Positions 13,643 to 20,845 of a stretch of DNA of 22,154 nt are shown here, piece after piece; the stretch's first letter is position 1; every line of letters starts with the position of its first letter. Below the pieces are notes generated by a model. That model did not search any database. It saw nothing but the letters and a program-made list of their open reading frames with translations, and was not told the origin of the DNA. Both the position numbers and the translations under genes were made by a program. Location of the stretch: NCBI GenBank assembly GCA_035371485.1, contig DAOOWV010000015.1, forward strand, positions 1 to 22,154, read 5' to 3'. This DNA comes from DAOOWV01 sp035371485. Its GTDB lineage: Bacteria > Patescibacteriota > Dojkabacteria > JAFGLO01.

Positions 13643-16600
13643 TGATATACTTCCCTGAGTAGTCCAAAATTGCTCTTTAATTTCTCAGTCCTTCTAAAGA
13701 ATGGATCATCAGCTAAAGTTTTAACTCTCTCTTTAACAACTTTTTGTTCATATTGACCAAGTTCAGCATCATATATTAATACTGCCGTCATAGCATCAAC
13801 CCTATCAAAATTCCCATCAGGGTTCCATTGGCTACATTCTTCAAGATACCCAATGCTCCTTATCTTATGGATATTTAATGCTAAATTTTTATTGATTGGA
13901 TTACCTTCATCATCATATTCCAAATCTGCTAAATCTGTGTATGCGGTTTCAAGTAACCAATCAGCTTGTAATCTCCTGCCATATCTTTTTATTTCTGGAG
14001 TTGATGTATAACCCTTAGCAGTATTGCCAGTAAATGCACGTGGTTTCATTTCCTGTTTATCAGCAAGATGTTGAGGATAATCTGCTAACATGTGAAGTGC
14101 TTTTTTAGCCAATTGGAAATATCCAAATAACCCCTTCTTATTATTTTCATACATTATAGTAGCATTATAATATAATGCCAATCTATAGCATATTTCAAAA
14201 TAATCATTAGTTGATGGTCTTCCAGTATATTCAGCAACTATTCTACGTGTAAATCTATCAAATACGAATACACTAGCTAAAGACACTGACCATAGCACTT
14301 CGTCATTTTCTATAGGATCCGATCCGGCAATATATCTATACTTGTCCCTATTACCAAACACAGGGTGTTCATATATCTCCAATGCCCCAGTTTTGTCAAT
14401 ATCAGGTTTTGTTGGATAATGTCTTACTGGTAATAAATTTCCATTTAAACAAAACTTGACTGAGTTGTCATCATTTAATGCTAATTGCCCAATATAATGT
14501 GATGCGCAGAATTTATCTTCTAATGGGTATATTGTTGATAAATATTCTTTTATATCTAATACTGGGAATATACTTCCTTCTTTTCTTAATACAGCTTCTT
14601 CGGGAGTAATAGGTTTTTCAGCTTTTTTCTGAACTAATCTTTGGGAATCTTTGGTAGCATTTCTTATAACCTGTCGTTCTTTTAAAAGAAGTATTAATGA
14701 TTTTATTACATCAGAATTTCCATTTTTATCATAAGCCCCCTCATATGACACATATGAGGGTACAAAAAATGAACATTCGCCAGAGCCATTTGTCTTGGAA
14801 TATATATTCCTCATTGGTTTTATGGAATACCCTCTCGGCGAATAGAACATTCTCTCCGCACTTGTAAAATCAGCCCCTTCGGAGCCTCCAGTCCCAGAGC
14901 CTAATAAAAATCCATATACTAAATCATCTTGCTTAACAGACTCTTCTGCGACAGTCCAAGTCTTTTCAAGCCCAGGGAATACACCAACCTCCTCAAAAGC
15001 CACCAATTTACCAGAGTTGTGACAAATTGTAAAATCATCTAATAGGAATAAATTATCGCCATCCACTGTAAAGCCATAATATTTACCTATTCCATTGTAA
15101 GATACTTTAAACTTTGTATCAAGGCTATTTAATTGCTGCTTTGACCTTACTTCAGCTTGTTTCCTTTTTATTTTAGTTGGTATCAAATGTAAATCATTAA
15201 ATATGGTAATCCTATAATAATTTTTATTATAACCCTTCACATGTTTTACATTCATTGATGTCTTAAACCCTAAACTTCTGCATAAGTACACAATCTGATC
15301 TGCCAATATTTTATTAACTTGTATTATTTCAAATCTATAATATTTTTTATCAAAGTGGCCGTCCGAGTCAATTATACCAGCCAGTAACCTTAATCTATTT
15401 TCTCTTGAATTTTTTAAAAATAAATCTGGAATATGCTTATTTTTTATTAAATTAAGGTCCCTAAATAAATTTGTTATTTTATTAACTTGGATATTGTGGT
15501 ATCCACCCCTAGGATCTCCTCCTGAAAACATTATTTGCCTTACACATGCCCCCCTTTTTGTATACTCCTTACATTTAATCCCAAATCCGTCAGCATATTT
15601 ATATAAATAATCTATAACTTCTTGATCTATATTTGTAATTTCTGGTTTTGCGGAAGCGCCATTACCTAACCATAATCCTAAAAAGTAAGGATCTATCGGC
15701 AGCTCCTTCTCATTGAATTCAATTCCTGTTTTTCTAAGATTATATCTTATTTTAACACTTACAGGTTCATTTATGTAACTTCCTGGAGTTATTAATTTCG
15801 AATATTGTTTTTTATTTTTATAGTCATAATAAATAGTATATATATCATGCAAGGAGTTAACAATTTGCACATTTCCATTCATAGGGATAATCTTATACAT
15901 ATGATCTTCTCCAGAATGTAATTCAAGAACTTTTCTTGGTTTTGAGTCTGGCCCCATTACTTCATCTCCAGTAATTATGTCTTGAATGAATTTAACTGAT
16001 CCATCACTCATTAATACTTTAGTATTCTCAGCAAAACATTTGCCCCTTCCTTTGTCCGGGTCGTCCTTACATGTTATCCCCATTACTTCACTAAATCTGC
16101 CTTTCTCAATACCTAATTTCTTATCAACATATCCAGATTTAGTATGTTCATCTATATTCTTTAGTCTAGGGCTCCAATATGGAGTATTATCTTCTATAAA
16201 TGATAGGTTCTCCTTAAATTTTGTTAATGGGCCATCTTTGTATAAATATTCTTTTTGAAACGCCAATATGTATGACTTAGACTTTCTAAAGTGGACATAG
16301 TTTCTACACAACATATTTGCCAACTTAAATGAATACCCCCATCTTCTTTTCTTCAAAGAGAACCCAAACTGACCATTATTCTCAGCTTGCTCTATATAGT
16401 GAAAGTACCAATAATCTGAATCATATATATTAGGGAACCCTTCGTTGTTACTTGCAGTTTTTGCACCATTCTTCTTCTTAGTCATAACCCTGCCATAATT
16501 CCAATAATGATAATTATATCCAGATATCCACTCCCCGTCACTTTCCCTAATATAACCTTCTTTACACCTTCTCCTTTCTTCATTCCAAAATTTCATATAA

Positions 16601-16938
16601 TCTGAAGATGGGTCTGGATTTTTAAACAATTTAGTATAGCAGCCAAATTCTTCAAAATGTTTTGCTGCTGGTCTAAAGTAATCCATATCTTCAAGGATAT
16701 GTGGATTTTCTAAGTCAACATATATCCTACCATTTTTATCCTCAATTCGAGAATCAAGATTGTTTGGATTATCCCACCTTTGTAAATCCTTAGCATATTT
16801 CCTGTCAGGCCTTGATAAAGCCTGTATTAAATATATCTTACTTAAGCAATCATACAACTCTGATATTGAAGAACTATCTAAATCTTTCAATACATCGTCA
16901 GTAAGTTCAGTTTGTAAAGAATTGAATTTATATTCCAT
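13636..16938 (-). CDS. terL: Terminase large subunit with in-frame intein
   Basis: A 1100-residue frame from ATG at 16938 to TAG. Removing the 341-residue intein (residues 301-641) leaves a 759-residue packaging motor. N-terminal ATPase: the non-canonical Walker A region 'LKKRRWGYSFKLANML' (195-210) is typical of terminases in this phage group. Walker B is 'LVAFEEVG' (645-652), directly after the intein. The coupling motif is 'LGSGTGG' (679-685). C-terminal RNase H-like nuclease: Asp874 in 'AGSDPIE', Glu931 in 'IMYENNKKG' and Asp1045/Asp1048 in 'FDRVDAMTA'. The enzyme cuts concatemeric phage DNA and pumps it into the procapsid through the portal encoded just downstream. Because the intein splits the ATPase, activity should require splicing. 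The call is firm. Confidence 0.95.
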   Translation of the reverse strand: MEYKFNSLQTELTDDVLKDLDSSSISELYDCLSKIYLIQALSRPDRKYAKDLQRWDNPNNLDSRIEDKNGRIYVDLENPHILEDMDYFRPAAKHFEEFGCYTKLFKNPDPSSDYMKFWNEERRRCKEGYIRESDGEWISGYNYHYWNYGRVMTKKKNGAKTASNNEGFPNIYDSDYWYFHYIEQAENNGQFGFSLKKRRWGYSFKLANMLCRNYVHFRKSKSYILAFQKEYLYKDGPLTKFKENLSFIEDNTPYWSPRLKNIDEHTKSGYVDKKLGIEKGRFSEVMGITCKDDPDKGRGKCFAENTKVLMSDGSVKFIQDIITGDEVMGPDSKPRKVLELHSGEDHMYKIIPMNGNVQIVNSLHDIYTIYYDYKNKKQYSKLITPGSYINEPVSVKIRYNLRKTGIEFNEKELPIDPYFLGLWLGNGASAKPEITNIDQEVIDYLYKYADGFGIKCKEYTKRGACVRQIMFSGGDPRGGYHNIQVNKITNLFRDLNLIKNKHIPDLFLKNSRENRLRLLAGIIDSDGHFDKKYYRFEIIQVNKILADQIVYLCRSLGFKTSMNVKHVKGYNKNYYRITIFNDLHLIPTKIKRKQAEVRSKQQLNSLDTKFKVSYNGIGKYYGFTVDGDNLFLLDDFTICHNSGKLVAFEEVGVFPGLEKTWTVAEESVKQDDLVYGFLLGSGTGGSEGADFTSAERMFYSPRGYSIKPMRNIYSKTNGSGECSFFVPSYVSYEGAYDKNGNSDVIKSLILLLKERQVIRNATKDSQRLVQKKAEKPITPEEAVLRKEGSIFPVLDIKEYLSTIYPLEDKFCASHYIGQLALNDDNSVKFCLNGNLLPVRHYPTKPDIDKTGALEIYEHPVFGNRDKYRYIAGSDPIENDEVLWSVSLASVFVFDRFTRRIVAEYTGRPSTNDYFEICYRLALYYNATIMYENNKKGLFGYFQLAKKALHMLADYPQHLADKQEMKPRAFTGNTAKGYTSTPEIKRYGRRLQADWLLETAYTDLADLEYDDEGNPINKNLALNIHKIRSIGYLEECSQWNPDGNFDRVDAMTAVLIYDAELGQYEQKVVKERVKTLADDPFFRRTEKLKSNFGLLREVYHV
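15016..16038 (-). other. Intein with LAGLIDADG homing-endonuclease domain inside terL
   Basis: Residues 301-641 of the precursor. The N-terminal splice motif begins at Cys301 (CFAENTKVLMSDGS). Block B has the splice His in 'IVNSLHDIYTI', with Asn where Thr is commoner. The C-terminal block 'YYGFTVDGDNLFLLDDFTI' ends in His640-Asn641, followed by Ser642 as the +1 nucleophile. These residues are what class 1 self-splicing needs. The endonuclease domain has two LAGLIDADG motifs: 'FLGLWLGNG' (419-427) and 'LLAGIIDSDG' (518-527). The first has Asn426 in place of the catalytic Asp. Insertion is between Lys and Ser of 'GRGK/SGKLVAFEEVG', just before Walker B, a conserved site typical of intein homing. 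Splicing looks intact; target cleavage looks impaired. Confidence 0.95.
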
Positions 16939-16948
16939 TTATATCCCA

Positions 16949-17485
16949 TTAATCTTCATCATCCATATAAAAACTGCGCTCTCTGCCACCCTTTAGAGTA
17001 TCAGCAGTTTCCTTATCTTGTTTAACAATCTTTTCCAATTCCCTAACTGATTTAACAGTTTCTATAGAATTTTTAATCATTGAATTAACCCTGGCCATAT
17101 CTTCACTCTCAGCATCTTTTTCCTGGAAATTTCTTAGGTATGAATCAATCTTTGATAATGCAATTCTTATACTATCAAGAAACCTTGACGTAACAGTCTC
17201 ATCCAACTCTTTATACACTTGGATAGCGTTACTAACCAATTTATCAGGTCGCCAATTCTTAATCTTTATACAATGATTTATTACAGCATCACTGCGTTGC
17301 TTGATATCTAAGTATGAAGAGAAATCTGACCTATTATCACACATATGATATACATAAGACAATTCTTGTATTGCCACAGATTTATCCTTAGATTTATCTC
17401 TAACAAATATATCGTTAAATACTTGAACTGTCAGTGCTTCTGGCTTCACCTCTAACTTCCAGTTCACCATCTGAAACATTTCCAT
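16949..17485 (-). CDS. Helical protein encoded just before terL, unknown function
   Basis: A 178-residue frame to TAA, 10 bases before the terminase ATG. Possible starts are ATG at 17485, 17479 or 17470. The last (MVNWKLEVKPEALTV) gives the shorter overlap with the upstream gene, which is 56 to 71 bases in any case. The motif 'FVRDKSKDKSVAIQELSYVY' (residues 27-46) followed by 'MCDNRSDFSSY' is distinctive and looks conserved; I believe I have seen it beside terminases of Bacteroidota phages, but cannot name a family. The rest is helical and charged, ending in an acidic tail (SFYMDDED). Position suggests a packaging or head role such as a small-terminase partner, but no helix-turn-helix is obvious, so that is only a hypothesis. 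Confidence 0.72.
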   Translation of the reverse strand: MEMFQMVNWKLEVKPEALTVQVFNDIFVRDKSKDKSVAIQELSYVYHMCDNRSDFSSYLDIKQRSDAVINHCIKIKNWRPDKLVSNAIQVYKELDETVTSRFLDSIRIALSKIDSYLRNFQEKDAESEDMARVNSMIKNSIETVKSVRELEKIVKQDKETADTLKGGRERSFYMDDED

Positions 17486-17732
17486 TCGCTAACTTACTTT
17501 CTAATTTCATTTTAACATGTCTTGCTATTCCTTCTGGTACATAAAACCTACCAAAATTCTTTATTTTAATTACAGGATAATATGCATTTATCTTATCTGG
17601 CTTGTAAGACATTGTATTGTATGCCATTTGATTTATAGCGTCAATAACTTCCTCAACTTGCTTTACAGTCACATCATTTGAAGAAGCTACATGTTTAATA
17701 AGTTTCCTTGTCTCAAGATGCTTCATCTTCAT
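17415..17732 (-). CDS. HU/IHF-like DNA-binding protein
   Basis: I place the start at ATG 17732 or 17726 (MKHLETRKLIKHVASSNDV); a TTG at 17744 is less likely. About 105 residues. The N-terminal half 'LIKHVASSNDVTVKQVEEVI' followed by 'DAINQMAYNTMS' matches the helical dimerisation part of HU/IHF proteins. 'YPVIKIKNFGRFYVPEGIAR' matches their beta-saddle, including the hallmark 'I-x-x-FG-x-F-x-V' strand and the following Arg. The usual long DNA-binding arm appears short, and the C-terminus is an acidic/Ser-rich extension. HU/IHF homologues bend DNA and may organise the genome for packaging or replication. The gene overlaps its upstream neighbour by 14 to 20 bases and the next gene by 56 or more, so the cluster is strongly compressed. 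Confidence 0.7.
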   Translation of the reverse strand: MKMKHLETRKLIKHVASSNDVTVKQVEEVIDAINQMAYNTMSYKPDKINAYYPVIKIKNFGRFYVPEGIARHVKMKLESKLANGNVSDGELEVRGEARSTDSSSI

Positions 17733-17898
17733 CAAAATTTTCAAAGAAACTATTTAACTCATAGATTTCATCTCTATGTTGCTTACATACCTTAATCTTA
17801 CTTCCAGTGAGTTGGTCTGAAACTTCATATACTCCAATCCTTGGCCGTTTCATGCCATTAATCTCACAATAAACACACTTATCTTCTTTAGGTTTCAT
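17713..17898 (-). CDS. Small zinc-binding protein candidate
   Basis: Complete 61-residue frame from ATG at 17898 to TGA. C8-x2-C11 (CVYC) and C38-x2-H41 (CKQH) form a likely four-ligand zinc site separated by 26 residues with predicted strands (RIGVYEVSD, SKIKVC). The tail is acidic (FFENFDEDEAS). Small CxxC...CxxH proteins are common in phages and often bind nucleic acid or a host protein, but I do not recognise this one. It overlaps the start of the HU-like gene, suggesting linked translation. Confidence 0.65.
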   Translation of the reverse strand: MKPKEDKCVYCEINGMKRPRIGVYEVSDQLTGSKIKVCKQHRDEIYELNSFFENFDEDEAS

Positions 17899-17909
17899 TT
17901 TAGTTAGTA

Positions 17910-18293
17910 CTAAATTTTTTCTAATATATCTTTAAGTTCTGACTTATTCCTAATCTTTCCATAGAACAATACTTTATATTTATCAGAATTTGACATCTCA
18001 CATATTCTAATTTTATCATCTTTTATAACAAGTGATAACAATCTATCTCCACAATTTTTAACGTAAACATCATGGCTAAAATTAAATCCTAAACTAATAA
18101 TATCTTCTGAATCTAGGTATTTTACTCTATAAAATGACAAGTAATTTGATAGTGCATTGAAATCTTCCTCCACAATAACATGTATTCTCCACTCTTCTAT
18201 TGGAGCATTTTCATTAAAATACATATCATATTTTTCACACTCAAACCCAACCTTAAACTCACTAATATCTGGTATATAATATTTTTCTTCCAT
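17910..18293 (-). CDS. 'IPDISEF' protein, copy 2 of a tandem pair
   Basis: Complete 127-residue frame from ATG at 18293 to TAG. It begins MEEKYYIPDISEFKVGFECE, almost the same as the adjacent upstream gene (MEEGFRIPDISEFKQGFKFQ). The bases just before the ATG are also alike (ATAATT in both). The middle has a 'IEEWRIHVIVEEDF' strand, and the C-terminus has 'KVLFYGKIRNKSELKDILEKI', a strand followed by a helix. Proteins with a 'IPDIxEFxxGFE' start and a '(G)KIKNKSELKxIL' end recur as multi-copy small proteins in Bacteroidota phages, by my recollection. Function is unknown. No membrane segment, metal site or catalytic motif is apparent. Confidence 0.7.
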   Translation of the reverse strand: MEEKYYIPDISEFKVGFECEKYDMYFNENAPIEEWRIHVIVEEDFNALSNYLSFYRVKYLDSEDIISLGFNFSHDVYVKNCGDRLLSLVIKDDKIRICEMSNSDKYKVLFYGKIRNKSELKDILEKI

Positions 18294-18295
18294 AA

Positions 18296-18604
18296 TTATA
18301 ACATTACTCTAATATTACCGTTATTAATTTCTTTATCTAAATTGTATATTGGCCTTAAATCTTCAGGATGTTCCATATATGTAATAACTACACCTTCGTC
18401 CAATTCCGATGTTATTAACTTTGGTTCTCTATCCCACCATACTTGGCAATCAATCCATTCATTATAATTAAATGGATTTGACTCACATTTATTTTTTGAT
18501 GAAAAATCCCAAATATTCCAACTTCCTTTATGATTAACAAGTCTTTGAAATTTAAACCCTTGTTTAAATTCTGAAATGTCTGGAATTCTGAATCCTTCTT
18601 CCAT
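18296..18604 (-). CDS. 'IPDISEF' protein, copy 1 of a tandem pair, different C-terminus
   Basis: Complete 102-residue frame from ATG at 18604 to TAA, 2 bases after the exonuclease stop and 2 bases before copy 2. The first 20 residues match copy 2 at most positions, then the sequences diverge. This copy has a Trp-rich centre (GSWNIWDFSSKN, EWIDCQVWWDREPK) and ends 'YNLDKEINNGNIRVML' without the 'KIRNKSELKDIL' helix of copy 2. It may have lost that end or had it replaced. Function is unknown. The shared head with variable body suggests a common docking segment with different effectors, which is inference. Confidence 0.7.
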   Translation of the reverse strand: MEEGFRIPDISEFKQGFKFQRLVNHKGSWNIWDFSSKNKCESNPFNYNEWIDCQVWWDREPKLITSELDEGVVITYMEHPEDLRPIYNLDKEINNGNIRVML

Positions 18605-18606
18605 AA

Positions 18607-19752
18607 TTATCTTGGTATTGCTGATACAACTTTCTTATGTAACATTTTATTTCCTTGTTTAGCCCTTGTTAAACCACCACAATCTTGACATCTATAAACT
18701 TGATACTCTACTGCTTGTGTATAGAAGTTCTTCCCAGGTTCAATTATAAGATTCTTACTTCCACACAACGTGCAATGAGATTCTTTGTCATTACTATATA
18801 TGTCAATATTGGGATGCCCTTTTATGTATGGTCTTAATTTTAAGTAAACTTTCTCTAATATTTCCACATCATGTTGATTGTATTTCTCCATATATTCAAG
18901 TGATTCTTCATCACCCTCAAGGCACTTCTTCCATAGTTCAAAATCAGTGTCATATTTACTTTCTATTCCAAAATTATTAGCAAGATGTTGTAGTTTATTG
19001 CTTGAGAAACCAAATTGTTTTTTAGCAACTAACATTGTGTCAACGGTCTTATACGGAGAAGGTGGAACCATGCCATGAACTATAAATCTAGTATTTAGTT
19101 TAGGTATATCAAACCTATCTCCATTATGAGCAACAATAATATCAGCTTCATCAAACAATCTCCACATCTCTTTAACAATTCTCTTATCATCTTCATTCTT
19201 TGCCTCAGTGTTAGTAACTCTATCCGATATAACACTATTAGAATCTAACCATTTTGCAGACCATGTTAAAATGAAATAGTCTGATATTAACTGTGGGAGT
19301 GATATATCTTGTTTCCAAAATCTCCATACAAATGCTTTAATTGGAGCAGTTTCTATATCTATGAATAGTATTTTTGCATTCGGAATAAATTGTTCAACTT
19401 CTTTATCTTTAATTTTAGTATTAAATCTTTCATCTATGGTTAGATTACTTCCTAAATAGAACTCCATAATACTACTATTAATCTCTCTGAAAGTTTTAAG
19501 AGATTCTTCATCATGTTTTAACCCTTCAACATTCCTATCATTTACAAACCTAACAAGCTTCTTAAAGTCTTCTTTATTATTTATGATAAAATTATCTCCA
19601 ACCCTATATTTTGATTTAGTATTTTTCTTAGCATACTCAACTTCCTCAACAGTGCAGCCAAGTTTCATTGCCAACTTCTCATTTCCCCATTTAAAGTACC
19701 CTGGGTTCTTCTGTAAAAAACTCTGAACTTCTGTAACTTTCTGTAAATCCAT
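18607..19752 (-). CDS. DnaQ-like 3'-5' exonuclease with C-terminal zinc ribbon
   Basis: Complete 381-residue frame from ATG at 19752 to TAA. The RNase H-like exonuclease core has all DEDDy motifs: ExoI 'LFIDIETAP' (D132, E134), ExoII 'IIVAHNGDRFDIPKL' (D212/D215) and ExoIII 'YNQHD' (Y291, D295). Residues 1-45 ('LQKNPGYFKWGNEKLAMKLG') look like a small helix-turn-helix that could bind DNA. After the core, C327-x2-C330 and C355-x2-C358 form a zinc ribbon. There is no polymerase domain, so it is a stand-alone nuclease, probably in replication, recombination or end processing. The start overlaps the upstream gene by 62 bases, yet the PGYFKWG segment near the N-terminus supports it. Family call is firm; biological role is inferred. 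Confidence 0.9.
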   Translation of the reverse strand: MDLQKVTEVQSFLQKNPGYFKWGNEKLAMKLGCTVEEVEYAKKNTKSKYRVGDNFIINNKEDFKKLVRFVNDRNVEGLKHDEESLKTFREINSSIMEFYLGSNLTIDERFNTKIKDKEVEQFIPNAKILFIDIETAPIKAFVWRFWKQDISLPQLISDYFILTWSAKWLDSNSVISDRVTNTEAKNEDDKRIVKEMWRLFDEADIIVAHNGDRFDIPKLNTRFIVHGMVPPSPYKTVDTMLVAKKQFGFSSNKLQHLANNFGIESKYDTDFELWKKCLEGDEESLEYMEKYNQHDVEILEKVYLKLRPYIKGHPNIDIYSNDKESHCTLCGSKNLIIEPGKNFYTQAVEYQVYRCQDCGGLTRAKQGNKMLHKKVVSAIPR

Positions 19753-19921
19753 TGTCTATTTTATTTATACTATACCTGAAGTTATACTCACCAGACTGTT
19801 TATTAAATTTTAATACTTCTCCAGTGTACATATAATCTTCAACTTTGTCAAATATACTTATAAATTCGTAATGTCTTGCTATAATTTCAAAAATATTTTT
19901 ACTCTTTAATTCAAATGTCAT
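19691..19921 (-). CDS. Small protein of unknown function overlapping the exonuclease gene
   Basis: I place the start at ATG 19921 (MTFELKSKNIFEIIARHYEF), giving 76 residues; a TTG at 19930 is less likely. It overlaps the upstream gene by 11 bases and the exonuclease gene by 62 bases in a different frame. The sequence has an N-terminal helix (FEIIARHYEFISIFDKV) and beta-type segments (YTGEVLKFNKQSGEYNFRYSI). I recognise no family. The long overlap lowers confidence, but the gene keeps the tight spacing of its neighbours and good coding character. Confidence 0.55.
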   Translation of the reverse strand: MTFELKSKNIFEIIARHYEFISIFDKVEDYMYTGEVLKFNKQSGEYNFRYSINKIDNGFTESYRSSEFFTEEPRVL

Positions 19922-20270
19922 TTTCAACAAATCTAAATGTTAAAGTATTTTCATCTTTTATTATATATTTTCTAACTAAGAAATCCTTCTCTAAAATACC
20001 CTTACTCTTTAATTCAGCAAATATATTGTACAAATTGTCATTAGATATCTTAATCTCATTACAAATATCCTTCTTACATTGAGAAGAGAATATTATAGTA
20101 TCTCTATGTTCTTCAGGTATATTTAGCAATTCATTATATTTGAAATATAATAATGCAAGTACATCTTTTTCTTTAGGCCTAAGTTTATTGAATGGACTAA
20201 CATTACAACTAAGTAGTTCTATAATCCATCTAAACTTTTGCAATTTATCAACTTTTATCTTTAATTCCAT
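19911..20270 (-). CDS. Winged-helix-like DNA-binding protein candidate
   Basis: Complete 119-residue frame from ATG at 20270 to TGA. The 'KLRPKEKDVLALLYFKYNELLNIPEE' helix region (residues 29-54) is followed by 'CKKDICNEIKISNDNLYNIF' and 'AELKSKGILEKDFLVRKYII', which read as a helix-turn-helix plus wing: helix 'KKDICNEI', turn 'KISND', recognition helix 'NLYNIFAELKSKG'. The closing 'NTLTFRFVEND' is a strand. Related-looking small proteins are common in Bacteroidota phages, possibly as transcription or replication factors. It is a candidate for the protein that binds the repeated dyad at 9645 and 13627, but nothing in the sequence links them. Confidence 0.65.
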   Translation of the reverse strand: MELKIKVDKLQKFRWIIELLSCNVSPFNKLRPKEKDVLALLYFKYNELLNIPEEHRDTIIFSSQCKKDICNEIKISNDNLYNIFAELKSKGILEKDFLVRKYIIKDENTLTFRFVENDI

Positions 20271-20273
20271 TGC

Positions 20274-20645
20274 TTAATATTTTTTACCTTTATGCTTCCA
20301 TCTTACACTCCATATGCTTTCACAAAATCCATAGTCTAATACCCAATTTATAAGAATCAACATTGCTATTATATAACCAATCATTACTCCAGTTATTCCA
20401 GAATCTGAATATTTAGAAACTATAAATGCTCCATATAATCCACTTGTTAATATTATTAAAGATACTATTAATTTAATTAATACATTGAGCAATTTGTTAA
20501 TTGTCAACACCCTTTGCTTAACTTTGTTTATGATGAAATTTCTTTTTTCAATCCAGATATTTGGCTTATGATATGAGTTGCAATGCACTATTCTTCCACA
20601 TTTCATAGGATTAATTATCTTCATCCCGGAATCTATATATATCAT
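20274..20645 (-). CDS. Two-helix membrane protein, possibly N-terminally truncated
   Basis: A 123-residue frame from ATG at 20645 to TAA, 3 bases before the next gene. Residues about 53-76 (LNVLIKLIVSLIILTSGLYGAF) and 84-104 (ITGVMIGYIIAMLILINWVL) are transmembrane helices. The N-terminal 50 residues are soluble and basic, with Cys16 and Cys22 near two His residues. The same frame continues upstream for 32 codons to ATG 20741 with a single TAA at 20709-20711, and that ATG lies about 20 bases after the promoter at 20762-20792. The gene may therefore have been 155 codons and acquired a stop, with re-initiation at 20645. No function is recognised; an envelope-acting phage protein is plausible. 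Confidence 0.65.
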   Translation of the reverse strand: MIYIDSGMKIINPMKCGRIVHCNSYHKPNIWIEKRNFIINKVKQRVLTINKLLNVLIKLIVSLIILTSGLYGAFIVSKYSDSGITGVMIGYIIAMLILINWVLDYGFCESIWSVRWKHKGKKY

Positions 20646-20761
20646 TAAATTATAATCACCCTCACTATAATAGGCATTATCTATTATTAAATCTTTCTTA
20701 CATCCAAATTAACTATCTAAAATGTCTTTTTTATTTTCCATTGCATAAATTATTGTTTGGA

Positions 20762-20792
20762 CAAATATATAACATAATATATTAAAATGCAA
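20762..20792 (-). promoter_or_regulatory. Bacteroidota-type promoter (TTG-N20-TATATTTG) inside a terminator
   Basis: TTG at 20792-20790 on the minus strand, preceded by G, is followed after 20 bases by TATATTTG at 20769-20762. Spacing and -7 box are identical to the promoter at 2244-2275. The -33 triplet is part of the right arm of the terminator stem at 20785-20831. It would start the transcript running toward terL. Confidence 0.55.
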
Positions 20793-20831
20793 CACCCTGG
20801 CTAATTTATTTTTAACCAGGGTGTTGCATTT
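20785..20831 (-). terminator. 16-bp perfect-stem terminator
   Basis: Arms 20785-20800 and 20816-20831 (AAATGCAACACCCTGG and its complement) pair perfectly around a 15-base A+T-rich loop. On the minus strand TTTT and A/T bases follow. It lies 15 bases after the TAG of the 20846 gene. The rest of the 200-base gap down to 20646 holds the promoter at 20762-20792 and the interrupted frame at 20646-20741. Confidence 0.85.
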
Positions 20832-20845
20832 GCTCCAAACTAATA

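Noticed and set aside
13636..16938. Stop-codon reassignment, known in some crAss-like phages.
   Set aside because: TAG ends several genes here (2335, 13636, 17910, 20846, 21759) and TGA ends others, with no long frames continuing in frame past them.
20709..20741. A free-standing 10-codon leader peptide gene (MENKKDILDS).
   Set aside because: Too short to support alone; it is reported instead as part of the interrupted frame of the membrane-protein gene.
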